Assembly: GCF_039539005.1 (NCBI RefSeq)
Contig: NZ_BAABCP010000001.1
Coordinates: 1,302,001-1,366,000 of the forward strand
Direction of reading: 5' to 3'
Source: Microbacterium soli
GTDB taxonomy: Bacteria; Actinomycetota; Actinomycetes; Actinomycetales; Microbacteriaceae
DNA length: 64,000 nucleotides
Under the pieces are notes generated by a model. The model saw only the letters and a program-made list of their open reading frames with translations, was not told where the DNA came from and ran no database searches. The stretch's first letter is position 1; each line of letters begins with the position of its first letter. The position numbers were made by a program, and so were the translations under genes. Below, piece after piece: positions 18,770 through 27,888 of this stretch.

Positions 18770-19255
18770 ATGGCCGGCGAAACCGTCATCACCGTGGTGG
18801 GGAACCTCACGGCGGACCCCGAGCTGCGCTACACGCAGAACGGCCTGCCGGTGGCGAACTTCACGATCGCCTCGACCCCGCGCACCTTCGACCGTCAGTC
18901 GAACGAGTGGAAGGACGGCGAGGCGCTCTTCCTGCGCGCTTCCGTCTGGCGCGATTTCGCCGAGCACGTGGCGGGATCGCTCACCAAGGGCATGCGCGTC
19001 GTCGCCCAGGGTCGTCTGCGTCAGCGCTCCTACCAGGACCGCGACGGCAACAACCGCACGACGATCGAGCTGGAGGTCGATGAGATCGGCCCGTCGCTGC
19101 GATACGCGACGGCGCAGGTCACGCGGGCCGCGTCCGGCGGCGGACAGTCGCGTCCGCAACAGCAGGTCTCCTCGGAGCCCTGGTCGACCCCCGGGTCCTC
19201 GAGCGCCGACGCCTGGAGCACTCCGGGCAGCTTCGGCGACGACACCCCGTTCTGA
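18770..19255 (+). CDS. ssb: Single-stranded DNA-binding protein
   Basis: 161 residues. The N-terminal OB fold is evident ([20 protein letters not shown], then [11 protein letters not shown] and [18 protein letters not shown]). A glycine/serine/glutamine-rich linker leads to the acidic protein-binding tip GDDTPF, the local version of the usual DDDIPF. SSB coats single-stranded DNA and recruits replication and repair partners. The gene starts five bases behind rpsF, the classic actinobacterial rpsF-ssb-rpsR-rplI arrangement. Confidence 0.97.
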   Translation: MAGETVITVVGNLTADPELRYTQNGLPVANFTIASTPRTFDRQSNEWKDGEALFLRASVWRDFAEHVAGSLTKGMRVVAQGRLRQRSYQDRDGNNRTTIELEVDEIGPSLRYATAQVTRAASGGGQSRPQQQVSSEPWSTPGSSSADAWSTPGSFGDDTPF

Positions 19256-19320
19256 ACTCCGGGTTCCGCTCCCGACCTCGGGCCGCGGCATCCGATCACA
19301 TCTCTTCTTAAGGAAAACTC

Positions 19321-19575
19321 ATGGCTGGAAAGTCAAGCGGCGACCGCCGCAAGCCGCGGAAGGGTGGCAAGCCCACCGCTCCTGCGAAGTCCATCCGCGT
19401 GGGCGTCATCGACTACAAGGACGTCGCGACGCTGCGCAAGTTCGTCTCCGAGCGCGGGAAGATCCGCGCCCGCCGTATCACCGGTGTCTCCGTGCAGGAG
19501 CAGCGTCTGATCGCCAAGGCGATCAAGAACGCTCGCGAGATGGCTCTCCTGCCCTACGCCGGCGCCGGCCGCTGA
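19321..19575 (+). CDS. rpsR: 30S ribosomal protein S18
   Basis: 84 residues, the expected length. It has a basic N-terminus and the conserved core [22 protein letters not shown] and [20 protein letters not shown]. It binds S6 in the platform of the small subunit. An AAGGAAAA ribosome binding site precedes the ATG. There are no CXXC zinc motifs at the N-terminus, so this is a zinc-independent form. Confidence 0.97.
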   Translation: MAGKSSGDRRKPRKGGKPTAPAKSIRVGVIDYKDVATLRKFVSERGKIRARRITGVSVQEQRLIAKAIKNAREMALLPYAGAGR

Positions 19576-19586
19576 GGGGTGCTGAC

Positions 19587-20039
19587 ATGGCAAAGCTGAT
19601 TCTCACGAACGAGGTCGCCGGGCTCGGAAGCGCCGGTGACGTCATCGAGGTCAAGGACGGGTACGCCCGCAACTACCTCATCCCCCAGGGCTACGCGACG
19701 GCGTGGACCCGTGGTGGCGCCAAGCAGGTCGAGTCGATCCAGGCCGCCCGCCGGGCGCGTCAGATCCACGACCTCGACGAGGCCAACGACCTCAAGGACA
19801 GGCTTCAGGCGACCAAGGTCCGCCTGACCGTCAAGGCCGGTTCCGGCGGACGGCTGTTCGGCTCGGTGAAGACCGGTGATGTGGCGGATGCCGTCGCCGC
19901 GGCCGGACTGGGCAGCATCGACAAGCGCAAGGTCAACTTCACGGCTCCGATCAAGTCGGTCGGCGAGCACGAGGCGACCGTGCGTCTGCACGAGGACGTC
20001 ACCGCTGTGATCACCCTGCAGGTCGTCGCCGCGAAGTAA
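19587..20039 (+). CDS. rplI: 50S ribosomal protein L9
   Basis: 150 residues, the normal length. The N-terminal rRNA-binding domain reads [20 protein letters not shown] with [13 protein letters not shown]; a long connecting helix and the C-terminal domain ([16 protein letters not shown]) follow. L9 binds 23S rRNA near the L1 stalk and helps keep the reading frame. The ATG 19587 is 12 bases behind rpsR. A strong hairpin follows, so the operon ends here. Confidence 0.97.
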   Translation: MAKLILTNEVAGLGSAGDVIEVKDGYARNYLIPQGYATAWTRGGAKQVESIQAARRARQIHDLDEANDLKDRLQATKVRLTVKAGSGGRLFGSVKTGDVADAVAAAGLGSIDKRKVNFTAPIKSVGEHEATVRLHEDVTAVITLQVVAAK

Positions 20040-20054
20040 CCCCACGGCGCTGCG

Positions 20055-20091
20055 AGAAGATCCCGGATCCAGTGCGGATCCGGGATCTTCT
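20055..20091 (+). terminator. Terminator of the rpsF-rplI operon
   Basis: Perfect 16-bp arms (AGAAGATCCCGGATCC at 20055-20070 and its complement at 20076-20091) with a five-base loop, 15 bases behind the rplI stop. A few T residues follow. Confidence 0.9.
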
Positions 20092-20186
20092 GCGTTTCAC
20101 GGCGTACGGTCCTGACGGGAGCCGCGCGATCGGCGTGGCAGGAGGCGACTGTGGCCGTTGAGCGTGGGAGCGCGCCCACGCGCGTC

Positions 20187-20216
20187 TTGACATTGTGGAA
20201 CGGGTGGGCGTACTGT
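20187..20216 (+). promoter_or_regulatory. Promoter of the beta-glucosidase gene
   Basis: A consensus -35 box TTGACA (20187-20192) and a -10-like TACTGT (20211-20216) are 18 bases apart. Transcription would start near 20223, leaving a leader of about 190 bases before the ATG at 20411. Apart from this promoter and the operator below, I see nothing else in the stretch 20092-20410. Confidence 0.7.
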
Positions 20217-20233
20217 GACGACGAAATAAAGAG

Positions 20234-20243
20234 GAAGCGCTTC
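20234..20243. promoter_or_regulatory. Probable LacI-family operator
   Basis: The 10-bp palindrome GAAGCGCTTC lies just downstream of the predicted transcription start of the beta-glucosidase gene. A central CG palindrome of this size is the usual form of LacI-family sites, and a LacI-family gene follows at 21967. A bound repressor here would block transcription. Confidence 0.6.
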
Positions 20244-20410
20244 GATGATGTGTCATGAAAGCGCACCCATCACATCCCGTACTCACGACATCCGCACAAG
20301 GAAGCGATCTCCATGAACGCATCACGGGGAGGATCGCCGCATCCCGCGCCGGCGCTGCGCGGGCAAGCAGTTCGTGGCGGGAATCATGCAAGGCGCAGTG
20401 AAAGGCTGAC

Positions 20411-21865
20411 ATGACACTCGAATCCTCCCCCCTCATCAAGGGCAGCCCCGACTACCGGGACACCGGCCTGGTCTTCCCCGCCGATTTCCTGCTCGGCGCG
20501 GCCACCGCCTCGTACCAGATCGAGGGCGCGGCGACCGCGGACGGACGAGGCCCGTCCATCTGGGACACCTTCAGCGCCACGCCGGGCAAGGTCGTCGACG
20601 GCGACACCGGAGAGGTCGCCGACGATCATTACAACAGACTCGAGGCCGACCTGGACCTCATGGCGGAACTGGGCCTGGAGGCCTACCGCTTCTCGATCGC
20701 CTGGCCGCGCATCCAGCCCACGGGCACGGGTCCGGTCAACCAGCCGGGACTGGACTTCTACAGCCGTCTCGTCGATGGGCTGATCGCGCGCGGCATCCGC
20801 CCCATCGCGACGCTCTACCATTGGGATCTGCCGCAGGCGCTCGAGGATGCCGGCGGATGGACCAACCGTGACACCGCCCATCACTTCGCGACCTACGTGC
20901 GTCACGTGGCGGAGGCACTGGGCGACCGGGTGGCGGTCTGGACGACACTCAACGAGCCATGGTGCAGCGCCTTCCTCGGCTACGGCTCCGGTGCGCACGC
21001 GCCCGGCCGCACCGACGGCGTCGCCGCGCTGCGCGCACTGCACCACCTGAACCTCGCCCACGGCCTGGCGGTGAAGGTCCTCCGCGAGGTCGCGCCGCGA
21101 GCGCAGGTCTCGGTGACGTTGAACTTCCACGTCATCCGCAACGAGGACGGCGCGTTCGGCCAGGCCGGGAACGACGAGGCCGTGCGGCGCATCGACGCGC
21201 TGGCCAACCGCTCGTTCACGCAGCCGATGCTCGTCGGAGGCTACCCGAGCGACCTGCTGGAGGACACCGCATCCGTCACGGACTGGGCTTTCGTGCTGCC
21301 GGGGGACACCGAGATCATCCACCAGCCGCTGGACTTCCTCGGCGTGAACTACTACGCCACCACCCGCGTGCGCATGTGGGACGGTGTCGCGCCTCGGCAG
21401 CGCGCGGACGGGCACAAGGACGTCGGCGGGTCGGCCTGGCCCGGCAGTGACGACGTCGAGTTCCTCCCTCAGGAGGGGCCCTACACCGCCATGGGGTGGA
21501 ACATCGCTCCCGACGGACTCGAGCACCTGCTGCTGACGCTGAGTCGCGAGCACCCGACGCTGCCGCTCATGGTCACCGAGAACGGCGCCGCGTTCGAGGA
21601 CGAGGTGGTCGACGATCGGGTGAAGGACGACGAGCGCCTGGACTACCTGCGCCGTCACTTCACGGCCGCGCACCGGGCGCTGGAGCAGGGCGTCGACCTG
21701 CGCGGATACCTGGTGTGGTCTCTGCTGGACAACTTCGAGTGGGGGTACGGATACAGCAAGCGTTTCGGCATCGTGCACGTGGACTATCGGACGCAGAAGC
21801 GCACCGTGAAGGACAGTGGACGCTGGTACTCCCGTCTCATCAAGGGGCATGTCATTCCCGAGTGA
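20411..21865 (+). CDS. GH1 family beta-glucosidase
   Basis: 484 residues, the usual length of family 1 glycosidases. The N-terminal [15 protein letters not shown] motif is present. The acid/base is Glu182 in TLNEPW and the nucleophile is Glu390 in VTENGA. There is no signal peptide, so the enzyme acts in the cytoplasm on imported beta-glucosides or cello-oligosaccharides. No sugar importer is encoded next to it in this window. Regulation is probably by the LacI-family gene directly downstream, through the palindrome at 20234-20243. Confidence 0.95.
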   Translation: MTLESSPLIKGSPDYRDTGLVFPADFLLGAATASYQIEGAATADGRGPSIWDTFSATPGKVVDGDTGEVADDHYNRLEADLDLMAELGLEAYRFSIAWPRIQPTGTGPVNQPGLDFYSRLVDGLIARGIRPIATLYHWDLPQALEDAGGWTNRDTAHHFATYVRHVAEALGDRVAVWTTLNEPWCSAFLGYGSGAHAPGRTDGVAALRALHHLNLAHGLAVKVLREVAPRAQVSVTLNFHVIRNEDGAFGQAGNDEAVRRIDALANRSFTQPMLVGGYPSDLLEDTASVTDWAFVLPGDTEIIHQPLDFLGVNYYATTRVRMWDGVAPRQRADGHKDVGGSAWPGSDDVEFLPQEGPYTAMGWNIAPDGLEHLLLTLSREHPTLPLMVTENGAAFEDEVVDDRVKDDERLDYLRRHFTAAHRALEQGVDLRGYLVWSLLDNFEWGYGYSKRFGIVHVDYRTQKRTVKDSGRWYSRLIKGHVIPE

Positions 21866-21966
21866 GGATGCGTGAACTCCGGCGCCGCCGTGGCGTACGG
21901 TGAAGGGACCGCCCCGGCTGCGCGAGGAGTCACCGGACGATGCGGGCGGGCAGCAGGAGAGACGAC

Positions 21967-23001
21967 ATGACGATCGACACGTCCGGCAGGAACGTCCCGT
22001 GGAGCCCGACTCTGGAGGAGGTCGCGGCTCTCGCGGGTGTCTCCAGCTCGACAGCGTCACGCGTGATCAACGGCTCGCCGCGGGTCACGGAGGAGACCAT
22101 CGCCCGTGTGAACGCCGCCATCGCCAAGGTCGGGTACGTCCCCAACCGCGCAGCGCGCAACCTCGCCAGCCGGCGCACGCAGAACGTGGCCATGGTGATC
22201 CCGGAGCAGACGGCGGAGTTCTTCGCCGACCCGTACTTCGCCGAGGTCATCCAGGGCGCGGCCATGCATGCGTCCTCCTCCGACTACTTCCTGTCGCTGC
22301 TGATCGAGTCGGAGCACGAGCCGCACAGGACGCGCCAGTTCCTCCGACGCGGCAACGTCGACGGCGCACTGGTGCTGTCGCATCACAGTGCGTCGTCCTC
22401 GTACCGCGATCTCGCGCGCACGCTGCCCGTGGTGTTCGGCGTGCGCCCGCCGGGGGAGTACGGCGACGCGGTGCACGTCGTGGACGTGGACAACGTCGCT
22501 GCCGGTGCGCTCGGCACGCAGCATCTGATCGATCGCGGGCGTCGGCGCATCGCCACCATCACCGGCCCGCTGAGCACCTCGGCAGGACGCGACCGGATGC
22601 AGGGCTGGAGCGATGCGATCGCCGCGGCCGGGCTCGCGACGGGCGCGCAGGAGGAGGGCGACTACACGCCGTCAGGCGGTGCGGCCGCCGCCCGGCGACT
22701 GCTGGATGCGGACGGATCGTTCGACGCCGTCTTCATCGCGTCCGCGCAGATGGCATCCGGCGCCCTGACCGTGTTCAACGAGCGGGGACTCCGCGTCCCC
22801 GTCGATGTGGCGGTGTCGACCGTGGACAACAACGTCTTCTCGACCAGCAGCACGCCCCGTCTGACGACCGTCGACGTGCACACCTCCGAGAAGGGGGCGA
22901 CGATGATGGCGACGATCATCCGTCTCATCTCGGGGGAGCAGGTGCCCGCCGAGACTCGCGTGCCCATCGATCTCATCGTGCGCGAGTCGACGGTGCTCTG
23001 A
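21967..23001 (+). CDS. LacI family transcriptional regulator
   Basis: 344 residues. The N-terminal helix-turn-helix is TLEEVAALAGVSSSTASRVI, followed by the hinge helix (PNRAARNLASRRT) and a periplasmic-binding-protein-like ligand domain (QNVAMVIPEQ, DRGRRRIATITGP). It probably represses the preceding beta-glucosidase gene and is released by a sugar. ATG 21967 is chosen for the AGGAGAGACGAC ribosome binding site. It lies 101 bases behind the glucosidase on the same strand. Confidence 0.93.
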   Translation: MTIDTSGRNVPWSPTLEEVAALAGVSSSTASRVINGSPRVTEETIARVNAAIAKVGYVPNRAARNLASRRTQNVAMVIPEQTAEFFADPYFAEVIQGAAMHASSSDYFLSLLIESEHEPHRTRQFLRRGNVDGALVLSHHSASSSYRDLARTLPVVFGVRPPGEYGDAVHVVDVDNVAAGALGTQHLIDRGRRRIATITGPLSTSAGRDRMQGWSDAIAAAGLATGAQEEGDYTPSGGAAAARRLLDADGSFDAVFIASAQMASGALTVFNERGLRVPVDVAVSTVDNNVFSTSSTPRLTTVDVHTSEKGATMMATIIRLISGEQVPAETRVPIDLIVRESTVL

Positions 23002-23024
23002 GGTACCGCATCAGACCCTGTGTT

Positions 23025-23048
23025 TTGGATCCAGAGCGCAGGATTCTG
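23025..23048. promoter_or_regulatory. Half-sites of the regulon element in the GntR gene's own promoter
   Basis: TTGGATCCAGA at 23025-23035 matches the first 11 bases of the 17-bp element found at 36.4, 40.7, 46.6 and 54.0 kb. GGATTCTG at 23041-23048 is the reverse complement of its CAGAATCC part. The two overlap the -35 area of the promoter whose -10 box is TAGCCT at 23061-23066, seven bases before the ATG. This fits autoregulation. Confidence 0.55.
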
Positions 23049-23073
23049 CGAACTTTCCGATAGCCTCGAAGTC

Positions 23074-23805
23074 ATGAGCCAGATCACTGATGCCGCCGCC
23101 CCTCAGGAGAGCGCCGTCGCCCTGCAGAAGATCGCCCAGCGCCACGGCGCCGGCTATCGATCGGTGGGCGCGATGGCGTACGACATCATCCGCGAAGGCA
23201 TCCTCGACGGAACCCTCCCACCCGGCATGAAACTGCGGCAGGAGACGCTGGCCGAGCTGATCGGGATCTCCCGCGTGCCCATCCGATCCGCGCTCACCCA
23301 GCTGGAGGCCGACGGGCTCGTCGAGGTGCACGCTCGCAGAGGAGCGATGGTGCGCGTGCTCTCCCTCGACGAGGCACAGGAGGTCTACGACCTGCGCATC
23401 CTGCTCGAGACGCAGGCGCTGCGCCTGTCGATGGCGGAGATGACGCCGGAGCGCATCGAACAGCTCCGCGGTCTCGCCGAGACGGCCGACGCCATCTCGG
23501 AGGGCGGCGAATTCGTCACCGCCCGCGCCGACTTCTACCGGCACCTCTACGACGCCGAGCGGCGGCCGCTGACCTGGGAGCTCATCGAGCAGCTGCGGCT
23601 GAAGCTCGGCCGCTACGTCCTCGGCTGGCGCCTGGTCGGCCACGACGACCACCACGAATCGCACAGCCACCTCATCGACGCCGTCGAGAGCGGAGACGTC
23701 GAGCGTGCGACCCGGATGCTCGTGTCCCACCTCACCCGGGTGCGCGACGGCGTGTTCGCCCTGCTGCGCGAGGCGACCGGCGAGACCCCGGCGCGCGGCG
23801 ACTGA
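23074..23805 (+). CDS. GntR family regulator, FCD type
   Basis: 243 residues. The N-terminal winged helix (YDIIREGILDGTLPPGMKLR, then LAELIGISRVPIRSAL and VHARRGAMVRVL) is standard GntR. The C-terminal all-helical FCD ligand domain has the metal/ligand-binding residues expected of the family (DLRILLETQAL, ADFYRHLYDA, ESHSHLIDAVESGD). FCD regulators usually respond to small acids in catabolic pathways. The transcript is probably leaderless. Because its promoter carries half-sites of the element found before four operons at 36-58 kb, it is the best candidate for their repressor. It converges on the kynureninase operon. Confidence 0.92.
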   Translation: MSQITDAAAPQESAVALQKIAQRHGAGYRSVGAMAYDIIREGILDGTLPPGMKLRQETLAELIGISRVPIRSALTQLEADGLVEVHARRGAMVRVLSLDEAQEVYDLRILLETQALRLSMAEMTPERIEQLRGLAETADAISEGGEFVTARADFYRHLYDAERRPLTWELIEQLRLKLGRYVLGWRLVGHDDHHESHSHLIDAVESGDVERATRMLVSHLTRVRDGVFALLREATGETPARGD

Positions 23806-23847
23806 CTCGAGGCGCCGCCGCGGCGCGCACCGGGGAGACGGTGGGGC

Positions 23848-25116
23848 TCAGGTGACCTCGCCGCGCCGCTCGAAGTGGGCCTCGCGCCACACGCCGGTGG
23901 TCAGGATGTCCTCCAGCCGCACCACCGCATCCCACACGTCGGTGAACGACGTGTACAGCGGGGTGAACCCGAAGCGAATCAGGTCGGGAGCGCGGAAGTC
24001 GCCGATCACACCGCGCTCGATGAGCGCCTGCATGATCGGGTATCCGCCGTCCACCCGCAGCGACACCTGGCTGCCGCGACGGTGATGCTCGCGCGGGGTC
24101 ACGACCTCCGCGCCGAAGCGGTCCGCGAGCCTGGTGTCGACGAGGTCGATGAACAGGTCCGTCAAGGCGAGGCTCTTCTTGCGGATGCGCGCCATGTCGA
24201 CCTCCGCCCACATCCGCAGCGACGCCTCCAGCCCCGCGGCCGACAGCAGCTGCGGCGTCCCGATGCGGAACCGGGTGATACCGGGAGCCGGCGCGTAGTC
24301 GACCGTGAAGTCGAACGGCTTCGCATGCCCGTGCCAGCCGGTCAGCGGCGGACGGACGGCGGCCTGATGCCTCTCGGCCACCCAGATGAAGGACGGGGAT
24401 CCGGGCCCGCCGTTGAGGTACTTGTAGGTGCAGCCGACGGCGAGATCCGCTCCCGCCGCGTTCAGGTCGACAGGCACCGCGCCCACGCTGTGGCACAGGT
24501 CCCAGACGACCACCGCGCCGGCCTCGTGCACCTGTCGTGTCACCTCGGCCATGTCGTGCATCCGTCCCGTGCGGTAGTCCACGTGCGTGAGCACGACCAC
24601 CGCGACGTCCTCGTCGAGCACGTCGGCGAGGGTCGGGCCGTCGTCGGCGATGAGTCTCCGCTCCAGCGCCGTGCCGCCGCCCATGAGCTCCTGCACGCTC
24701 TCGAGCATGTAGAGGTCGGTGGGGAAGTTGCCGCGCTCGGCCACGATCACGCGGCGCTTCGGGCGCAGGCGCGCGGCGGCGGCGGCCGCCTGGAACAGGC
24801 TGGTCGAGGTCGACTCGGCGATGACCGTCTCGCCGGGCGCGGCGCCGATGATCGGTGCGAGGCGGTCGCCGAGATCGGTGGGCTTGGCGAACCAGCCGGC
24901 GTCGTTCCAGCTGCGGATGAGACCGACGCCCCACTCCTCGCGCATCACGTGCTGCACGAACGCGGGGGTGTCGCGGGGGAGTGCGCCGAGGGAGTTGCCG
25001 TCGAGGTAGACGACCCCCTCCGGCAGGTCGAAGCGGGAGCGGAAGGATGCCAGTGGGTCGGCGGCGTCGAGCGCCGCACAGGCCCGTCGGTCGATCCCCG
25101 CCGGTGCGTGCGTCAT
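23848..25116 (-). CDS. kynU: Kynureninase
   Basis: 422 residues, the usual length. Recognisable parts are VVYLDGNSLGALPRDT near the N-terminus, DVAVVVLTHVDYRTGRMHDM, and VGCTYKYLNGGPGSPSF, which holds the PLP lysine. It cleaves kynurenine or 3-hydroxykynurenine to anthranilate or 3-hydroxyanthranilate and alanine. It is the last gene of the nine-gene operon and its ATG overlaps the stop of the ACMS decarboxylase gene. With 3-hydroxyanthranilate dioxygenase in the same operon, 3-hydroxykynurenine is the likely substrate. Tryptophan dioxygenase, formamidase and kynurenine monooxygenase are not in this window. Confidence 0.95.
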   Translation of the reverse strand: MTHAPAGIDRRACAALDAADPLASFRSRFDLPEGVVYLDGNSLGALPRDTPAFVQHVMREEWGVGLIRSWNDAGWFAKPTDLGDRLAPIIGAAPGETVIAESTSTSLFQAAAAAARLRPKRRVIVAERGNFPTDLYMLESVQELMGGGTALERRLIADDGPTLADVLDEDVAVVVLTHVDYRTGRMHDMAEVTRQVHEAGAVVVWDLCHSVGAVPVDLNAAGADLAVGCTYKYLNGGPGSPSFIWVAERHQAAVRPPLTGWHGHAKPFDFTVDYAPAPGITRFRIGTPQLLSAAGLEASLRMWAEVDMARIRKKSLALTDLFIDLVDTRLADRFGAEVVTPREHHRRGSQVSLRVDGGYPIMQALIERGVIGDFRAPDLIRFGFTPLYTSFTDVWDAVVRLEDILTTGVWREAHFERRGEVT

Positions 25117-26153
25117 GAGCGTGAGCTCCTTTCGAGGGTGGGGGTGTCGGCGTCGAGCCCGAGGAAGCGCAGTGCGTTGCCGCGCCGGATCGCGTGCCGG
25201 TGTGCGTCGTCGAGGAACGTCGAGCGGTCGACGACCGCGCCGACGGGGTGCTCGCCGAGCGGGTACGGGTAGTCGCTGCCGACCATCACCTGGGACGCCC
25301 CGAGGGTGTCCACGAGCAGGCGCAGCGCATCCGGGTCGAACACGACCGTGTCGACGCTGAACCGGTCGACGTAGTGCGACGGGGGCTGCTCGCTGACGCC
25401 GATGAGGTCGCGACGGCGCTGCCACGCGTTCTCGAACCTGCCCAGCCAGAAGGCGAACGAGCCGCCGCCGTGCGCGAACGCGAGCCGCAGCGAGTCCGGC
25501 ACGCGGTCGAACACCCCGCCGAGGATGAGGGCGATGATCGACAGGTGCGTCTCGGCGGGCATGCCGGTCAGCCAGCGCGCCATCCAGCGGTTCAGGCGCG
25601 GACCCTCCGGCATGTCCCACGGATGGACGAACACGGGGATGCCGCTGCTCGCGCAGTGCTGGAGGAAGGTCACCAGACCCGCGTCGTCGAGGTCGCGGTC
25701 GCCGACGTGGTTGCCGATCTCGACGCCGAAGTGCCCGGAGGCCAGGGCGCGGTCGGCCTCCGCGCAGGCGGCGTCCGGATCCTGCAGCGGCACCTGCGCG
25801 AACGGGAGCAGCCGGCCCGCACCGGGCTCGCAGATCTCCAGCGCGAGGTCGTTGAAGATGCGGGCGACCTTCGCCGCCTGCGAGCCGGAGCTGTCGTAGG
25901 CGAAGAACACCGGGGTGGGGGAGACCACCTGCAGGTCCACACCGTCGGCATCCATGTCGGCGAGGCGCTCCGACGCGTCCCAGCAGTTCGAGCCGATGCG
26001 CCGGAACTCGCGATCGCCGAGCATGATCATCGCCTCGCGCTCGGACTCCACGCGCAGCGACGGCCACACACCGGGCCCGACCTCGGTGGCGAGGTCGGGC
26101 CAGGCGCGCGGCACGAAGTGCGTGTGGACGTCGATCGTGCCCAAGACGGTCAT
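25113..26153 (-). CDS. 2-amino-3-carboxymuconate-6-semialdehyde decarboxylase (ACMSD)
   Basis: 346 residues of the amidohydrolase-2 family. The N-terminal metal motif IDVHTHFVP supplies His10 and His12. The conserved FVHPWDMPEGPRLNRWM and VMVSDYPYP-like end (QVMVGSDYPYPLG, with the metal aspartate) are present. The enzyme decarboxylates the ring-opened product of 3-hydroxyanthranilate to 2-aminomuconate semialdehyde. Both ends overlap neighbouring genes by four bases (ATGA). The directly upstream dioxygenase and downstream kynureninase leave little doubt about the role. Confidence 0.94.
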   Translation of the reverse strand: MTVLGTIDVHTHFVPRAWPDLATEVGPGVWPSLRVESEREAMIMLGDREFRRIGSNCWDASERLADMDADGVDLQVVSPTPVFFAYDSSGSQAAKVARIFNDLALEICEPGAGRLLPFAQVPLQDPDAACAEADRALASGHFGVEIGNHVGDRDLDDAGLVTFLQHCASSGIPVFVHPWDMPEGPRLNRWMARWLTGMPAETHLSIIALILGGVFDRVPDSLRLAFAHGGGSFAFWLGRFENAWQRRRDLIGVSEQPPSHYVDRFSVDTVVFDPDALRLLVDTLGASQVMVGSDYPYPLGEHPVGAVVDRSTFLDDAHRHAIRRGNALRFLGLDADTPTLERSSRS

Positions 26154-26674
26154 CCCTTGCCGGGGTGGACGGTGCCGCACTCCGGGCAGGTGCGGCCGTC
26201 TTCGCTCTCGTAGAACTCCGTGAACACCGGTGGGAGGTCCTCGACGATGTCCCGCACCTGCAGCTCGACCTCGTGCACCTTGGTGTTGCAGTTCGGGCAG
26301 AACCAGGCGAACTTCTCCAGCGTGCCCTCCTCGCGGATGCGCTCGATCACGATGCCGATCGAGCCCTCCTCGGGCCGCTGCGGGGAGTGGAAGACGTTGC
26401 CGGGCAGCAGCCACATCTCGCCCTCGCGGATGTCGATCCGCTGCAGACCCTCGGGGGTCTGGATGTTGACGTGCATGTTGCCCTTGTACTGGTAGAACCA
26501 CTCCTCGTACGGGTCGAAGTGGAAGTCGGTGCGCTGGTTCGGCCCGCCGACGACCTGCACGATGAAGTCGCTCATCGGCGTGAACGCCTGCTTGTTGTTC
26601 ACCGGCGGCTTGAGGAGATGCTCGTTCTCCTTGATCCACTTCGGGAAGTCGATGACGGGTGGGATGCTGCTCAT
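26150..26674 (-). CDS. nbaC: 3-hydroxyanthranilate 3,4-dioxygenase
   Basis: 174 residues, the bacterial length. A cupin fold with iron ligands in DFHFDPYEEWFYQYKG and VFHSPQRPEE. The C-terminus adds the two CXXC pairs (CPNC and CPEC) that bind a second, rubredoxin-like iron in bacterial enzymes. It opens the ring of 3-hydroxyanthranilate between C3 and C4 with oxygen. An AAGGAGGAATC ribosome binding site precedes the ATG; the gene starts 27 bases behind the deaminase gene. Confidence 0.96.
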   Translation of the reverse strand: MSSIPPVIDFPKWIKENEHLLKPPVNNKQAFTPMSDFIVQVVGGPNQRTDFHFDPYEEWFYQYKGNMHVNIQTPEGLQRIDIREGEMWLLPGNVFHSPQRPEEGSIGIVIERIREEGTLEKFAWFCPNCNTKVHEVELQVRDIVEDLPPVFTEFYESEDGRTCPECGTVHPGKG

Positions 26675-26701
26675 GATTCCTCCTTGAACTCGGTTGTCTG
26701 G

Positions 26702-27127
26702 TCAGTGGTCGGGCTGGATGCGGGCGATGGCCTGGATCTCGATCCGCAGATGCGGGTGGGGCAGCTGGTGCACCGCCACGGTGGTGCGGGCCGGGCCGGT
26801 CTCGTCGAAGTACTCGGCCCACACCGCGTTGTACTCGGCGAAGTCGTTCATGTCGACGAGGAACGCGGTCATCTGCACGAGGTCCTCGAAGCGCGCTCCG
26901 GCCTCGAGGAGGAGCTCGCGGATGTTCTCCAGCACCGCACGGGTCTGCACGGTGATGTCGAGCCGGGTGGCGCCGAACTCGTCGGCCTCCGCCCCGGCGA
27001 TGCTGTTGTCGGGGCGGCGACTGGACGTGCCGGAGACGAAGACCAGGTCGCCCGCCACTTTCACGTGCGGGAAGCGCCCCCGCGGGGTCGCCTTGCCCGG
27101 CACCGTGATGCCCTCGGATGCCGTCAT
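26702..27127 (-). CDS. RidA family 2-aminomuconate deaminase
   Basis: 141 residues of the RidA/YjgF fold ([52 protein letters not shown], ending IEIQAIARI). In kynurenine and 2-nitrobenzoate pathways members of this family hydrolyse 2-aminomuconate to 4-oxalocrotonate and ammonia. The operon position, between the decarboxylase and dioxygenase genes, supports that. The start overlaps the stop of the preceding decarboxylase gene by four bases. Confidence 0.88.
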   Translation of the reverse strand: MTASEGITVPGKATPRGRFPHVKVAGDLVFVSGTSSRRPDNSIAGAEADEFGATRLDITVQTRAVLENIRELLLEAGARFEDLVQMTAFLVDMNDFAEYNAVWAEYFDETGPARTTVAVHQLPHPHLRIEIQAIARIQPDH

Positions 27128-27888
27128 CGGCCCGCTCCTTCCGCTGTGCGCACCGACACGCGGCCCAGGCCCGCGACGGTGGCCTCGATGACGCCGCGCG
27201 CGGGAACGGGCACGGCCTCGGTGGCGGCTCCCGCCAGCAGGATGCCGCCGGCGTTCGATCCGAAGCCGTGCGCACCGGCCAGCCGCTCCGCAGCGCCGCG
27301 CGCACGGGCCGGATCGCCGCAGATCGCGGCCGTGGAGCCGGTCTGCACGATCCTGCCGTCGATCTCCAGCCGCACGGCCCGATTGCCCAGCGGGCCCGCC
27401 TCGGCCCGGGAACGCCATTCGCCGACGACGAAGGCGCACGCCGACGTGTTGTCGGCCACGACGTCGCCGAGGTCGAAGCGGAAGTCCGCGTAGCGGGAGT
27501 CGATGATCTCCAGCGCCGGCGCGACGGCCGTGATGCGACCGTCGCGGTCCATCCGGTAGGCGACCTCCGGCTCGATGCGGGGGTGGATGCCGGCTGCGGG
27601 GTCGAACACCCCGCCGTCGGGGATCCGCATCCGGTCGGTCAGGGTGCCGAGGATGAGTTCGTGCACTCCCATCTGCACCGCCTTGGCGCGGCTGGTGAAC
27701 CCGAGCTTGAGGCCCACGATGCGCTCGCCGCGCGCCGTGCGGCGAGCCAGCAGTGCGTGCTGCACGCGGTACGCGTCGTGGATGTCGAGCGCGCCCGACT
27801 GCGAGAGCTGCGCGGTCGGCGCGGCCCGCAGCTGCGCGTCGTCGAGGACGGCCGCGCAGGCGGCGATCGCCTCGAGCGATGCGGTCAT
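27124..27888 (-). CDS. dmpH: 2-oxo-3-hexenedioate (4-oxalocrotonate) decarboxylase
   Basis: 254 residues of the fumarylacetoacetate-hydrolase-like hydratase/decarboxylase family. Typical segments are [29 protein letters not shown] and [21 protein letters not shown] with the metal-binding acidic residues. It converts 2-oxo-3-hexenedioate to 2-oxopent-4-enoate. It is paralogous to the hydratase at 29845-30672; I assign the decarboxylase role to this copy because of the [10 protein letters not shown] segment and the LGFTS motif, and the hydratase role to the other. These two could be swapped. Confidence 0.82.
   Translation of the reverse strand: MTASLEAIAACAAVLDDAQLRAAPTAQLSQSGALDIHDAYRVQHALLARRTARGERIVGLKLGFTSRAKAVQMGVHELILGTLTDRMRIPDGGVFDPAAGIHPRIEPEVAYRMDRDGRITAVAPALEIIDSRYADFRFDLGDVVADNTSACAFVVGEWRSRAEAGPLGNRAVRLEIDGRIVQTGSTAAICGDPARARGAAERLAGAHGFGSNAGGILLAGAATEAVPVPARGVIEATVAGLGRVSVRTAEGAGR

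Noticed and set aside
20055..20091. GGATCC-containing palindrome resembling the regulon element
   Set aside because: It is a 16-bp terminator stem behind rplI with a different core and no TTGGAT/ATCCAA arms.
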